Shown: positions 1-12,625, numbered from the stretch's first letter. The stretch is 64,000 bases of DNA from Profftia sp020342455 (GCF_020342455.1 NZ_CP080506.1:310001-374000); one strand, 5' to 3'. Numbers and translations: made by a program. The notes: generated by a model from the letters alone, not told the origin.

Positions 1-124
1 CCTTATTACGCAGTACTTTACCAAAACGTAAGACAATACCACGCTGACCTTCAGTTACTATAAAGATTGATGTATACGATACAATCAGGATAACAATAAA
101 AACAAGTAATATAGACTTACGCAT
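1..124 (-). CDS. hflC: HflC, N-terminal fragment cut by the window edge
   Basis: HflC is the partner of HflK in the inner-membrane SPFH complex that surrounds and modulates the FtsH protease. Reading leftwards from 124, the frame opens ATG and gives MRKSILLVFIVILIVSYT, a single N-terminal membrane anchor. This is followed by a short periplasmic stretch with the HflC-typical EGQRGIVLRFGK motif. The start overlaps the last base of the hflK stop (TAATG), as expected for translational coupling. About 41 codons are inside the window and the rest lies to the left, so completeness cannot be judged. Identity rests on the match to the E. coli N-terminus and on the position directly after hflK. Confidence 0.93.
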   Translation of the reverse strand, partial: MRKSILLVFIVILIVSYTSIFIVTEGQRGIVLRFGKVLRNK

Positions 125-1368
125 TAGTTATCTCCTCCATGACGATGATTATTACGTTTTGAGTTGGCTCGTCGCTGGTCTATAATATTATTACTTAAAT
201 GTGAAGTACTTAATGTCTTAGTGGATATATTAGAGATTGGATTTAAATGAATCAAACCAGTATCATTATGGTGATATGTTGTATTAGTTTTAATACCGTG
301 CATTAGTTGATCTAAAGGTAATACCATTAGATGAGCATCATTACTATCAATCAGTAATTTACGGGTATTGCTTAATATATGTTCCATAGTTTCTAAGTAC
401 ATACGTTCACGTGTAATTTGCGGAGAAGCTTTGTATTCAGGTAGTAGTCGTGTGAAACGACCTACTTCACCTTGTGCTTCCAAAATAGTGCGGTCTTTAT
501 AAGCTCTAGCATCTTCTAGAATACGTTGGGCTTTCCCATTAGCACGAGGTTGTACTTCATTTATATAAGCCTCTGCCTCTCGTATATATTGCTGTTCATT
601 TTCACGCGCTGCAATTGCATCATCAAATGCAGCTTTCACTTCTTCTGGTGGCCTTGCTGTCTGAAAATTTACATCCAGCAGGGTGAGGCCCATTTTATAG
701 GGTTTAATGGTTTCTTCTAAAACTTTATGGGTGTCAGTGCGGATAATAGTACGTCCTTCAGTGAGTATCTTATCCATTGAGTATTTACCAATTACCGCAC
801 GCAGTGCGCTATCAGTGGCCTGACGTAGGCTATCATCAGCATTAGTAACATTAAATAGATAATCTTTTGGATTAGTAATACGGTACTGTACGTTCATTTC
901 AACTCGTACTACGTTTTCATCAGAAGTAAGCATTACTCCAGATGCCGATAATTCACGTACTGCTTCGATATTTACCGGAGTGACTTCATCAATAAAATTA
1001 GGTTTCCAATTTAAACCTGGTTGCACTAGATGACTAAATTTTCCAAAACTTATAACAACACCCCGTTCCGCTTCTTTAATCGTATACAAACCACTTAAGG
1101 CCCATATAATAATAAGAGTTGTAATCGCAATACTAAGAGCTGTACCACTAAAAATAGTTAGTGGATTTAATGAACGATTAGAATTATGATTCTTGTCACC
1201 TAATTGACTTAGTTTTTTTATTATTTTACGAAAAATATCATCTAGATCTGGTGGACCCTTATCGCGATTACTTTTATTGTTATTCTTACCCGGGTTGCTG
1301 TTATTATTACTTCCGCCCCCCCATGGGTCGCGGTTCTGTCCGTTATTACCGGGCTGATTCCACGCCAT
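124..1368 (-). CDS. hflK: HflK, SPFH-domain modulator of FtsH protease
   Basis: HflK pairs with HflC to form a large membrane cage around FtsH, limiting its access to membrane substrates. The protein is 414 aa, close to the E. coli length of about 419. It has a Gly/Asn-rich N-terminal tail (MAWNQPGNNGQNRDPWGG), the conserved PPDLDDIFRK segment, one membrane helix at about residues 72-95, and an SPFH/band-7 domain from about residue 97 (YTIKEAERGVV, then MLTSDENVVRVEMNVQYR). It ends in a coiled-coil-like region and a low-complexity tail. The frame is open from 1380, but I chose the ATG at 1368. It gives the family start MAWNQPG and has GGAG about 7 bases upstream. hflC follows with a 1-base overlap. 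Upstream, hflX is missing and hfq lies 861 bp away, so the old hfq-hflX-hflKC operon is interrupted. Confidence 0.96.
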   Translation of the reverse strand: MAWNQPGNNGQNRDPWGGGSNNNSNPGKNNNKSNRDKGPPDLDDIFRKIIKKLSQLGDKNHNSNRSLNPLTIFSGTALSIAITTLIIIWALSGLYTIKEAERGVVISFGKFSHLVQPGLNWKPNFIDEVTPVNIEAVRELSASGVMLTSDENVVRVEMNVQYRITNPKDYLFNVTNADDSLRQATDSALRAVIGKYSMDKILTEGRTIIRTDTHKVLEETIKPYKMGLTLLDVNFQTARPPEEVKAAFDDAIAARENEQQYIREAEAYINEVQPRANGKAQRILEDARAYKDRTILEAQGEVGRFTRLLPEYKASPQITRERMYLETMEHILSNTRKLLIDSNDAHLMVLPLDQLMHGIKTNTTYHHNDTGLIHLNPISNISTKTLSTSHLSNNIIDQRRANSKRNNHRHGGDN

Positions 1369-2229
1369 ATCTTGCTCCATTCTTCAATGATTTATATGAT
1401 TTAGATTTATAAGAGTATGTTATACTAACTGATAGTTAATTAATAATATACTTTTAAGTATTTTTAAGTTTATGTATAAAAATGCAATTACTTATGTAAG
1501 TAGTAGAGTGTTCTTATCTAAATTTTTAATTATTTTGTAAAAACAATCATTACTATCTCTTTAAGAGATTAAAATATATAATCAACTATATACTATTTAG
1601 TATGTGAGAATATAATAGTTATTATTTTGTTATACCTTTCCTTTTATGTGTATAACAGTTAAATGAAGTAGATTACTAGCCTGGTCTTAAATAATAATAA
1701 GTTTTGTATAAGATTATTATTGTAATGACAAATATCTATTTTCTATTCCCTAAACATACAGATATTTTTAATATTTTAACAGTTATTAAGTGTTATTCTA
1801 TTTATTTTCTTAATTCTAATAAATTATTTCTTGCATGATAATTTTATTATCTACCAATCATATATATTCAATATTTATATTGAAACTGTTTTTTATTGGT
1901 TATGATGTATTATAAGAAGAATAAAAATTCATTTTTATAAACTTCATCATTAATATGATCTATCTGAATTATTGAATATATATAAATTATAATATTTCTC
2001 TTGAATAATTTTATATAATAATAACTCAGAGTGTTTTTACTGTTTTGTTAGGAGTATTAAGTAATTAATTATATTAAGGTATTTAATATATCTAACTTAG
2101 TTAAATAGTTTTAGATAAATACACTTTAATGGTTAATTAGATAATGCTCTAGTAGAGCTTACCTCATAAATAGACTGAATTGAGAATAAAAGAACATACA
2201 AACTTCTATCAAGAATATCAAATTTTAGT
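1369..2229. other. Gene desert between hfq and hflK (site of lost hflX)
   Basis: In E. coli and relatives, hflX lies between hfq and hflK. Here the same interval holds 861 bases of AT-rich sequence with no sustained open frame and no recognisable HflX GTPase motif on either strand. I read it as an eroded, partly deleted remnant. It must also contain whatever promoter now drives hflKC. A small imperfect hairpin lies near 1554-1571. Confidence 0.6.
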
Positions 2230-2520
<291 letters not shown>

Positions 2521-3146
2521 TTATGTGCTAATTTTATCTAATTAATAATTTATAATGATATTAAGTAATAATAAACTATATAAAAATTTTTTACTTAATA
2601 TATTTTAATATAAAAATATTAATTATAAATTTATACATAAGATATAAAAAATGTCTATAGTATATAAAAAAATATTTTATTGATATGTTTATATCACAGG
2701 TCTCATCACTATGGCTCTAAGAGATTAATTATTTAATCATTAATATCAACAATAACTAGTATCAATCTTATGATTAATTAACAAAGATTGAATCAATGTA
2801 GTACATTATAATAATGTAAATCTATTGTGCTTATTAGTTTAAGAATCAATATTAAGTAAATAATTAATATTAAAAATAAATTAACCTAAAGCACTTATTA
2901 AACTCACATACCAATATTATTTGTTTATAAATTTGATAGTATCTTAATATATAATAATTATATATATTTAATACTATAAAATAATTATCTCTAATAGAGA
3001 ATTATTTTAATCAAATGACAACTTAATTAATATAAAAATTTAATATCTACATATAGGTGATGTTTTAAAGACAGTTAATTCTATTTATTAAAACATTATT
3101 TTAATTTAAGATAATCAAAATAATTATAGTAATAATGTTTTTTTAA

Positions 3147-3182
3147 ATTTTCTATTTAGAATATATATTCTAAATAGAAAAT
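3147..3182. repeat. Perfect 36-bp palindrome
   Basis: Two 18-base arms meet with no spacer, centred between 3164 and 3165 (half-site core TTTTCTATTTAGAATAT). It lies in the desert between hfq and lolC and is not followed by a clear T-run, so it is not an obvious terminator. Confidence 0.9.
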
Positions 3183-3362
3183 GTTTTATAAATACTAAAT
3201 ATATGAAATTTAATATTTAATATATGTTTTTCTAATATATTTTATAGTTAAAATAGTTATATTTTTACCTCTTAAAATTTTTATGTAATAGGTTTATTAT
3301 TAATTGCATATATAATACATCACAAAGATTGTTATTCGTTAATTATTGAGGTTATACATATT

Positions 3363-3410
3363 CATTACTTGATAATAGTATATTAACATACTAATGTTAT
3401 TCAAGTAATG
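3363..3410. repeat. Near-perfect inverted repeat
   Basis: The outer arms CATTACTTGA (3363-3372) and TCAAGTAATG (3401-3410) are exact complements. Complementarity continues inward through about ten more bases with one bulged base. No gene is adjacent, so function is unknown. Confidence 0.75.
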
Positions 3411-5160
3411 TATCATGCAATATAAGTAATTGCTAATTATGTATGAATACATTTATTATACACATAATATCTTTTAAAATCTCCTCTTAAGGTATCTATC
3501 AATAATTTTGTTGTAGTATTTTAGTATTTAACTTAGCTAATTATGTATATTTAGTTCACTTACATACTTAGTAAATGACATTATATTTTATATAGTACTC
3601 TTTTAGTTTATCAGTAAAAATAAAGTATTTTTGATTAAAATACTCTCTTAATTAAGAGATATAAATACTAATAAAATTAGTACTCGTTATCATTCTGTTA
3701 GTTTTTATGTTTAAAACTTAAAACTATCCTTTAAATATTTAAGAATTTACAAAATATGAATAAATATTAAAATATTTATTAAAAGCATAAGGGGTAATGA
3801 ATAATAATTATTAGGATCTTAGCCTTTAAAAATATTATCTATATTATTCTTACTTTTAATTAAGAAAAATAAATCTTCTAGCGATAAGTACTGTAAAACA
3901 GAGATATATCTTATTTCATAGTAAAGATTTTAAATTATTTAATATCTTCTTAAAATATATTATCAAGAAGTTTCAATTAATTGGATATACTTTATAAGTT
4001 AAATATTATTTCTTTAGTTATAACGTAATTACATATTGTTGTATAATTATTAAGATTATAATTTACTTTGATAAAAATTTTATACCTTATTATTAATAGT
4101 ACTACAAAATTTTATAGAATACGATAAAGTTTACTTTGCTATATGTTAAATCCACATATATTACTTATTCATAATCAGGGATTACATATTAAGATATAAA
4201 AGCATGTAATATAAAAGTAAAATTTTTAATATATAGCAAATTATATATTTACTACTTTATAGTATATGATTGTATGATTCTTTAGTATATAGAGCAAATA
4301 ATATTATTTGTATTTATATTTTGCTAGTAGTAACTCTTACCTATCAATAAAAAAATATTTACTGTAATGTATTGATTAGTAAGTAAATATTAATACTAAC
4401 TCATAAAACAGATATTATTTTAATTTATATATTATCTTACTATAAGAATTACTTGTCTTTATTTTTAATTTTTATATCTTGATAAAGATAGGGGATATTA
4501 CTCTAGATTATTAGAATAACATTCTATAAATACAATTTAGTTATTTATTATTAAGTAGTAAACGAACAAAATAATAGTTTCATACTCAGCTGAGTATAAA
4601 TATTCACTTATAATTATTAAATGAATACTTAAGTTATATTAATTAAGTATGGAGTATAAAAGTAAATTTCCACTGTCTTTGAGTTATATTATATGACCAC
4701 AATATTATTAAGCTTATTGATATAATTACTGTATTATTTAGTCTCATTATTTATATTATATTACATGTTAATTATAAAAGTCCTGCAAGGTATAGCTAAT
4801 CTTAATAAATATTAGCTAGGGTTATTTAAATTAATTAAAATTACTTTTAATTTTATTTTAAAAGAATTTTTTTTTAATTTAAATAACCTAAGACATTAGG
4901 AGTATGCTACGTACAAAAAATAAATATTTCTCTGATAAGATAAATAGAATAGTTTTTAAACAAATCTTTTATTTTTAATAAGATCTTTATGTAAAGATAA
5001 TTAGCAAAACTAAGTTAATGTAATTATCGTAAGGTATTTCATTATTTTAATATATTCAACCCCAAGATACTAATATTTGGATGCTTAATTACCCAACTAG
5101 ATTATAAATATTATTATACAGTATATCTTACTCTAGTATAAAACAATATCATGGAACTTT

Positions 5161-6363
5161 ATGTATCAACCTGTAGCATTATTTATCGGTCTTCGTTATA
5201 TACGTGGACATACTGTAAATAGCTTTGGTCACTGTATTTCTTTACTTTCTATTATAGGTATTATGCTAGGTGTTATGGCTTTAGTAATAGTACTCTCAGT
5301 AATGAACGGTTTTGAAAAAAACCTAGAAAAAAATATTCTTGGGTTTATGCCACAAGCATTAGTTACATCAATACAAGGTTCTATAAATCCTAAACAGGTT
5401 TTATCAATAGATATTGAAAAACTTACTGGAGTTAATCGAATAGATCCTATTATAGAGTGTAATGTTGTTTTACAAAGTCCTCACAGTATATCTTTTGGAG
5501 TTATGCTAGGAATTAATCCAAATGACAAAGATCCTCTGTCTTCGTATATTAATAACTCTAACATACAAGATCTTAAGCCTAATCAATATAATGTTATTTT
5601 AGGATATCGATTATCAGAACAGCTAGGTGTTAAGAGTGGTGAAAAACTACGTATTATAATACCTAGTGCTAGCCATTTCACTCCTATAGGACACATTATG
5701 AGCCAACGTTTATTTAACGTAATAGGAACTTTTTTTGCTAATAGTGAAGTTGATCAATATCAGATATTAATAAACCAGCAAGACGCTTCACATCTTATGA
5801 TGTACCCCTTGGGTAATATCACTGGATGGAGGGTTTATATGGATCATCCGTTATTGATTGATGACTTGGTTAGCCAACCATTGAAGCGAGGTCTAAAATG
5901 GAAAGATTGGCGTGAGAGTAAAGGTGAGCTATTTAAAGCAGTTGAGATGGAGAAAAATATGATGGGACTATTGCTTAGCTTAATTATAGGTATTGCAATA
6001 TTTAATCTGATCACTTCATTAAGTTTGTTGGTAATGGAAAAACAGAGTGAAATTGCGATTTTACAAACTCAAGGATTAACGTACGGAAAAATTATGTTAG
6101 TATTCATATTGCAGGGTATTAGTGCGAGCACTATAGGATCTTTATTAGGTGTCTTATTTGGTGTACTTTGTGCTAGTAAAATTAATATTATTGTTCCTAG
6201 TTTAGGTAAGATGCTATCCGGTAGTAATTTACCAGTTAACATTAATATTACACAAATTATCTTGATTACTATTATGACAATTTTTCTAGCTCTACTCTCT
6301 ACATTATACCCATCATGGAGAGCTGCTAAAATTAATCCTGTCAAGGCTTTACGTTATGATTAA
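5161..6363 (+). CDS. lolC: Lipoprotein-releasing ABC transporter permease LolC
   Basis: LolC forms the LolCD2E complex with LolD and LolE. The complex extracts outer-membrane lipoproteins from the inner membrane and passes them to LolA. The 400-aa product matches the E. coli length. It has a first membrane helix at about residues 22-50, a large periplasmic domain, then three helices in the last third (about 270-395) around the FtsX-like permease region. It ends [18 protein letters not shown], a family hallmark. The periplasmic segment carrying the LolA-binding hook is present. The stop overlaps the lolD start, so the two are coupled. No strong Shine-Dalgarno precedes the ATG. Confidence 0.97.
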   Translation: MYQPVALFIGLRYIRGHTVNSFGHCISLLSIIGIMLGVMALVIVLSVMNGFEKNLEKNILGFMPQALVTSIQGSINPKQVLSIDIEKLTGVNRIDPIIECNVVLQSPHSISFGVMLGINPNDKDPLSSYINNSNIQDLKPNQYNVILGYRLSEQLGVKSGEKLRIIIPSASHFTPIGHIMSQRLFNVIGTFFANSEVDQYQILINQQDASHLMMYPLGNITGWRVYMDHPLLIDDLVSQPLKRGLKWKDWRESKGELFKAVEMEKNMMGLLLSLIIGIAIFNLITSLSLLVMEKQSEIAILQTQGLTYGKIMLVFILQGISASTIGSLLGVLFGVLCASKINIIVPSLGKMLSGSNLPVNINITQIILITIMTIFLALLSTLYPSWRAAKINPVKALRYD

Positions 6364-7048
6364 TTCCAGTTCTTTATACAAGGTATTACTGCAATGTAGG
6401 GATCTATGTAAAACTTATCATGAAGGTAAATCACATATAGAAGTATGCCGTCATATAACCTTTGATATTCAATATAGTGAAATGCTTGCAATTGTAGGAC
6501 ATTCTGGTTCAGGTAAAAGCACATTACTTCATTTGATTGGCGGACTTGATTCTCCAACTTCTGGTCGAGTAATTTTTAAAGGTAGGTCTCTCAATGATAT
6601 GTCTTCAACTGATAAAGCTAAACTACGTAATCGTGAACTTGGATTTATTTATCAATTTCATCATCTTTTACTTGATTTTAGCGCATTAGAAAACGTTATG
6701 ATGCCACTATTTATCGGTGGAGTACGTGGATATAACGCCAAAGAAAAAGCAATTGATATGTTAACATCTGTAGGATTATTACATCGTATTAATCATCGTC
6801 CTTCTGAGCTTTCTGGAGGTGAGCGTCAGCGTGTGGCTATTGCTCGTGCTTTAATTAATAACCCGTCATTGGTTTTAGCCGATGAACCTACTGGTAATCT
6901 TGATATGCGTACTTCTAGTAAAATTTTAAATTTATTAGGTGAACTTAATGTTCGTAAAGGTACTGCTTTCTTGATAGTTACACATGATATGGCCTTGGCT
7001 AAATGCTTAAATAGACAGCTTGAAATGTTCGATGGCCAATTGCAATAA
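6356..7048 (+). CDS. lolD: Lipoprotein-releasing ABC transporter ATPase LolD
   Basis: LolD is the ATPase that powers lipoprotein release by LolC/LolE. All ABC motifs are visible: Walker A GHSGSGKS (48-55), Q-loop Gln100 within YQFHHLL, signature LSGGERQ (152-158), Walker B LVLADEPT (172-179) and the switch histidine in VTHDMALA. The length is 230 aa against about 233 in E. coli. The chosen ATG overlaps the end of lolC by 8 bases and gives an N-terminus about six residues longer than E. coli. AAGG about nine bases upstream, inside lolC, supports it. lolE starts 26 bases after the stop. Confidence 0.97.
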   Translation: MINSSSLYKVLLQCRDLCKTYHEGKSHIEVCRHITFDIQYSEMLAIVGHSGSGKSTLLHLIGGLDSPTSGRVIFKGRSLNDMSSTDKAKLRNRELGFIYQFHHLLLDFSALENVMMPLFIGGVRGYNAKEKAIDMLTSVGLLHRINHRPSELSGGERQRVAIARALINNPSLVLADEPTGNLDMRTSSKILNLLGELNVRKGTAFLIVTHDMALAKCLNRQLEMFDGQLQ

Positions 7049-7074
7049 AATTTCTTTTTAGCGAGTATTTTATA

Positions 7075-8322
7075 GTGTCATTTTTACCATTATCTTTGAT
7101 TATAGGCCTGAAATTTAGCAGTGGACGTAATCGTGGCTGCATGGTTTCTTTTATTTTAATAATATCCATTATAAGTATTGCACTAAGTGTAGCAGTTTTT
7201 ATTATAGGCTTAAGTGCAATGAATGGTTTTGAGCGCGAGCTAGATCATCGCATTATTTCTGTGGTACCGCATGGGGAAATATACCTAACAGAACAACCAT
7301 TAACTAATTGGGTGCAAGTATTAAAATCTATTGAGAAACTTCAAGGAATAGTTGCAGCTTCACCCTATGTTGAATTTCCTGGTCTACTAGAAAATGGTAC
7401 CAAGCTAGTTGCTGTAAAAATACGCGGAGTCAATCCTAAACAAGAACGCTTAGTTAGTTCTTTATCGCAATATGTAATAGGTAATTCTTGGTCTAAATTT
7501 ATAGAAAATAAACAACAGATTATTTTAGGTAGGGGGATAGCTAAAATACTAAATGTGCAGCAAGGAGACTGGGTGACTATGATTGTATCAAATCAAGATC
7601 CTAAGATGAGGTTATTACGATCCCAAAGAATTAGTCTATATGTTAGTGGTATTTTAAATTTTAGCGGTATTATAGATCATCATTTAGCTATGGTACCTTT
7701 AATAGATGCGCAAAATTATTTTCATTTAAATCATAGTATTACTGGAATAGCAATTAAAGTAAAGGATATTTTTAATATTAATCAATTGTTACGTGATGTC
7801 AGTACATTAACTGACTCTACTGTTTACCTTCGTAGTTGGAAGGATAGTTATGGTTATATGTTCCGTGATATACAGATGATACGGGCTATTATATATTTAT
7901 CAATGGCTATGGTTATTAGTGTAGCATGCTTTAGTATCATTTCTACTTTGGTAATGGCAATAAAAGATAAGAGAAGTAGTATAGCTGTGCTACGTACTTT
8001 AGGAGCAACAGATAAACTGATAAGTACTATTTTTATTTGGTATGGGTTGTTGTCCGGAATAGTTGGCAGTATATGTGGAATAATTATTGGAGTAGTAATT
8101 TCATTACAACTGACCAGTATTTATCTTATTATTGAAAAGATAATTGGTTACAATTTATTATCTAGTGATATATACCCTATCAATTTTTTACCTACTGAAC
8201 TTCATTGGATCAATATAGTTGAAGTGCTTTGTATAACTATTACTCTTAGTTTATTAGCTAGTTGGTATCCAGCAAGAAGTGCTAGCCGGATCGATCCAGT
8301 ATGTGTACTGCATGGTAATTAA
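7075..8322 (+). CDS. lolE: Lipoprotein-releasing ABC transporter permease LolE
   Basis: LolE is the second permease of LolCDE and the subunit that binds lipoprotein substrate. The 415-aa product follows E. coli LolE throughout: N-terminal MSFLPLSLIIGLKFSSGR, helix 1 at about residues 23-50 with the GLSAMNGFERELDHRI motif after it, a periplasmic domain, and three C-terminal helices ending SLLASWYPARSASRIDPV. Translation starts at GTG (7075), which aligns with the E. coli start. A purine-rich GCGAG lies upstream. It is the last gene of the lolCDE operon. Imperfect hairpins follow at 8456-8480 and 8593-8613. Confidence 0.97.
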   Translation: MSFLPLSLIIGLKFSSGRNRGCMVSFILIISIISIALSVAVFIIGLSAMNGFERELDHRIISVVPHGEIYLTEQPLTNWVQVLKSIEKLQGIVAASPYVEFPGLLENGTKLVAVKIRGVNPKQERLVSSLSQYVIGNSWSKFIENKQQIILGRGIAKILNVQQGDWVTMIVSNQDPKMRLLRSQRISLYVSGILNFSGIIDHHLAMVPLIDAQNYFHLNHSITGIAIKVKDIFNINQLLRDVSTLTDSTVYLRSWKDSYGYMFRDIQMIRAIIYLSMAMVISVACFSIISTLVMAIKDKRSSIAVLRTLGATDKLISTIFIWYGLLSGIVGSICGIIIGVVISLQLTSIYLIIEKIIGYNLLSSDIYPINFLPTELHWINIVEVLCITITLSLLASWYPARSASRIDPVCVLHGN

Positions 8323-10145
8323 TAAAGAATCTAGTCTGTTAAGACTTATTTATGAGAATAATATATTTTATATAATATTAAATATATGCTATCCTGTTAT
8401 TATAACATTTAATACTATAGCATTAAAGGTATTCTAAAATTTTATATATGTGTAACCAACTTATGCTTGTATAAGTTTGGAACTATATATATGATATAAT
8501 CATTTATTTTTTTATTTTTTCAATGTATACTTTATAAGTACTATAGTTAGTAACTAATAGCTAGTAATAAATTTAATTTATTAATAATAAGACTGTTTAC
8601 ATTGTGTAAACAGACAATACATTGTTATATATTTAATATAAAATGAAATAAGTATTCATTAATTACAATATTTTTAAATAGCTAAATAATTTGATATATT
8701 ATTTCATAAATATATAAAGTAAATATGTTATTATTTATGTTTATCGTTTTATTAATTTATAGGTTTATGTATATATTTTTTTGTTAATATTATAATAATT
8801 TTGTTTAAGAATAATTTACCTTTATAAGGAGTTAATAACTATTTTAAGCTAAAATAGAATAATTTTAGGTTCTTAATAACTATTATTGGTTTATACTATT
8901 TGTAGTAAAATAAGATTTGTATATTTATTAAAATATATTTTTAATTATAAAAATATAATAATAGATACTAGGATCTAATTGTATTTTTTACAAAAAATTT
9001 ATACTAATACTAAAAATCAATTTATATAAAAGTTATAATTTATATTATTAATAATCTTAATAAATTACTAATTATACCTTCAATTTGTAGTCTAGTCTCT
9101 ATTTCTAATTAGAAATTATGTCTTCCTGTTAAGAAAAACATTTATTATATATACTAATAATAGCATAATATCTTCATTAATTTATTTCTGATACTAGAAG
9201 TAATAGATTTATTCGTAATAGTGATGTAATATAAATATTATGTTAATAATAATGAATATATTGTGATGTTATTTTGTTTATTAATAATTGTTATAAAATT
9301 TAGCTAGGATATTATTCATATCTAAAATTTATATTAAAAATCTTTAAAAGTATGTTTTAATACGACATAGTGACTTCTCATGTAGTTTAAGTAATATTTA
9401 TTTTGAAGATCGAATTTAAAGGTTTACTTTATTAATTTAAGATAAAATCTTAATCAATTGTATTACTTAATAAATAGTATTTATTATATAAATTATAATA
9501 CACATTAAATGATTAAAATATCTTTATATATCAAATAGATTGATATCTCTATATCAAATTTATTCATTGAGTATATACTTTTATATATATTGTATTATAG
9601 TTAAAATAACTATAAAATTTAATTTTCAAAATTAAGTTTTTATAAATGTATAGTATATTACTTATTTATATTTTCTGTTCTTTATAGAAAAATGTTTTAG
9701 ATAATTTATAATTATATATGATTTTTTGTATACATAAGCTAGTTAAATATTTATAAAAAAAATTATCCAGATCTTTAGAGTAATGATAATACAACAATAA
9801 TGTAGTTTTTAGTTTAGATTATTAATAAAACTGTAGATATTACTTGTGTCTATTTAATTACTTGTATTTTAACATTATTAATGTTACTGTATAATACAGT
9901 ATTATATACAATAATAATAGTATATTGTATAGGTAAAAAATATATATTTTAATTAATAATTAATAAATTAAAATTTTTTATATTTAGTCATTGTAATATA
10001 TTTATTTTATAAAAATATTAATAATATTTTTATAAAATAAATATATTACAAGTAATTAAATTGTATTTAATTCTTCATAGAATTAATAATTATTTATATA
10101 AAATATATTCTCATTTACTAGTTAGTATTAAAACAAAGGCTATGT
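8323..10145. other. Non-coding desert between lolE and queF
   Basis: There is no supportable gene in these 1823 bases. Two short hairpins lie just beyond lolE: 8456-8464 with 8471-8480, one bulge; and 8593-8601 with 8605-8613, 9-bp arms and a 3-base loop. Either could be a decayed terminator, but neither has a T-run. The strongest inverted repeat of the window, 9992-10050, lies 95 bases before queF. Confidence 0.7.
9992..10050. repeat. Perfect 29-bp inverted repeat with 1-base spacer
   Basis: The arm 9992-10020 is the exact reverse complement of 10022-10050, with one A between them. This is the longest perfect inverted repeat I found here. The sequence is nearly pure A/T, but 29 uninterrupted pairs are far beyond what base composition alone predicts. 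It sits 95 bases upstream of the queF start. Confidence 0.95.
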
Positions 10146-10991
10146 ATGTCACTCCAAGATCATCAGATCTTAATGGGTTTAACCCTTGGTAAAGCAACTA
10201 AATATCGTAATCAATATAACGCAAGTTTATTACAATCAATTCCTAGAAATGTACACCGTAAATCTTTAGGTTTGAATATAGAAAGTCTTCCTTTTCATGG
10301 TGGTGATATTTGGACTTTATATGAACTTTCGTGGCTAAATACTACTGGAGTACCCCAGGTCGCTATTGCTCATCTAGAATTAGATGCTCTAAGTGATAAC
10401 TTAGTAGAATCAAAAAGTTTAAAACTTTATCTTAATAGTTTTACTCAGACACGTTTTGATAATTGGAATGAAGTACAAGATATTTTGCAACGAGATTTAT
10501 CATATTGTGCAAAAGGTAATATTCACTTAAAATTAATGACATTAAATAGTACTATACATAAACCTATAGAGATATTAAACTGTGAATGTATTGATGATCA
10601 GAGTGTTAATATTTCAGGATATGACTTGAATCCAGGAATACTTAATAATTCAGTTAATAAGCATAATATTGTTGAAAAAACATTAATCAGTCATCTTTTA
10701 AAATCCAACTGTTTAATTACTAATCAGCCAGATTGGGCATCTATAATAATTCAATATCGTGGTCCAGAAATCAATAATAAAGCTATGCTTCGATATTTAG
10801 TGTCTTTTCGTAACCATAAGGCATTTCATGAACAATGTGTTGAACGAATATTTAGTGATGTACAACATTTTTGTAAACCAGAAGTATTAAGTGTTTATGC
10901 ACGTTATACTCGTCGTGGAGGGATAGATATTAATCCTTGGCGTACTAATACTATATTTGTAGTACCAAAAGGTCGTTTAGTTCGTCAATAA
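10146..10991 (+). CDS. queF: NADPH-dependent 7-cyano-7-deazaguanine reductase QueF
   Basis: QueF reduces preQ0 to preQ1, the precursor inserted by Tgt at tRNA wobble position 34 on the way to queuosine. At 281 aa it is the long, two-domain enteric type (E. coli about 282). The nucleophile is Cys189 in [13 protein letters not shown], with Asp196 as the general acid. The NADPH/QueF motif [12 protein letters not shown] is at 88-99, and HEQCVERIF and [16 protein letters not shown] are intact. AAAGG precedes the ATG by about six bases. It stands alone, with no other queuosine gene in the window. Full conservation suggests the modification is still made or preQ0 is still used. Confidence 0.96.
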   Translation: MSLQDHQILMGLTLGKATKYRNQYNASLLQSIPRNVHRKSLGLNIESLPFHGGDIWTLYELSWLNTTGVPQVAIAHLELDALSDNLVESKSLKLYLNSFTQTRFDNWNEVQDILQRDLSYCAKGNIHLKLMTLNSTIHKPIEILNCECIDDQSVNISGYDLNPGILNNSVNKHNIVEKTLISHLLKSNCLITNQPDWASIIIQYRGPEINNKAMLRYLVSFRNHKAFHEQCVERIFSDVQHFCKPEVLSVYARYTRRGGIDINPWRTNTIFVVPKGRLVRQ

Positions 10992-12625
10992 TTTTCTGCA
11001 AAAAACTTATGTTTATTTTAAATAATATAAGTTTTATAGACTAGATACAATATTAGAGTATTAAAAATTAGAGTAATTATTACGTATATAGATTAATGTT
11101 ACTGTAACTCTACATTTAAATTATTTAAGTAAAATAGTGTATAATTTAATATACTAACTAAATATATTATCCAAACCAGCAGGATTTAGATACTTATATA
11201 ATGCAGTAAAAATGATATAAAATTTTATTAAATTAATATTTAAAGATATTAGTAATCTAAAAAGATGATTTTTACTCATTACTACTTCATAAACAATTAA
11301 ATATATTATTCATGATAACTGGTAAACATAAGTTATATCTATACTTCCACCGTCTTTAATGTTTATAAAATTCAGATAATGGGTAGAAAAAGATTGGTTT
11401 AATTAATCCTAAGATAGTTTAAAATTAATCAAAAAATAAATATTGCATAAGTATATAATTATTCTCATTCTATTATTATATTTGTTATAAATTAGTAAAA
11501 TTAGCGTATTTATTATTAATAATTTTATAGTGATTTTTAAAGTAAGTTAATAGATGGAAATCTTATAATATTACTAGTAGTATCTCTTATTGGTAATATA
11601 GTTAGTTTATTTAATATACCTAAGTAATATTAAAATTAAAGTCATAAGTTATGTAAACATAAAACTTATCAATTTTTACTAGTTTATTAGTACCTATTTT
11701 ATATCATTATAGTTTAGTTTTATCATAAAATATAAATATACCATTAATTTATTGTATCTTTAAATTAACTGTTTAAAATTATTAATTTCTTTAGGTACTT
11801 TAAAATATTTATAAAATATATCTATATAAAATTTTTTTGTTAAATAAAACAATTATATATTCTAAAATCATAGAATACATAAAAATATGTATCATATGAT
11901 ACTACCATAAATACTTTAACAAAATATACATAAAAGATTAGTAAATAATCTCAATGCTTTTTTCATTAAAACTATAAAGAAAATATTTAGTACACTACAA
12001 ATTATTCAATATAAATCTTTATTTTTCTTATTTATTTATAATAATTTATACAGTAATAGAATATCCATAATATGACAATCATTAGATTTAATAAAAAATT
12101 TTCTATAATATATTCATACTTTTATTATTTTTTAAAATATATTAAGTTATATTTTTGCATTTTATTCTGACATATTTTATTATATATACATTTAATATAG
12201 CATATTCAAAAGCAAAAATTTCTTTTTAAGAAATTCCATTACTCTTGTATAAATATATATTTAATAATAGATGATTCATCTTTTAGTAATCCTTAATTAA
12301 AGGATAATAATAGATGTATATCTAAATCTTAGTTGTATACAAAACCTAAATAAATTTTTTTATGACTATATTAGTAATACTTTATAAATAAAGCATGCAA
12401 ATATCTAGTTATTAATATTATAATATAAAATATAATATTTTTACGATATACTACAAAACATTATCTTAAATGTATTATAAGCAGTAACAAAATTAAATCA
12501 TTAAATATTATGATATTAACTATATGTTAGTTGTAGGATCCAATTAAGTATTTAATTTACTTAAAATATTTTTACTTAAAATTAGTATATGATCATTCAC
12601 TTATATTTTATTAACTTTATCTAAT
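10992..12625. other. Non-coding desert between queF and glyQ
   Basis: No gene is supportable in 1634 bases. A 9-bp stem (11002-11010 with 11037-11045) begins 10 bases after the queF stop. It could be a weak terminator, though there is no long T-run. Small inverted repeats occur at about 12217-12234 and 12290-12306. The glyQS promoter should lie in the last 100 bases, but no consensus pair is obvious. Confidence 0.65.
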
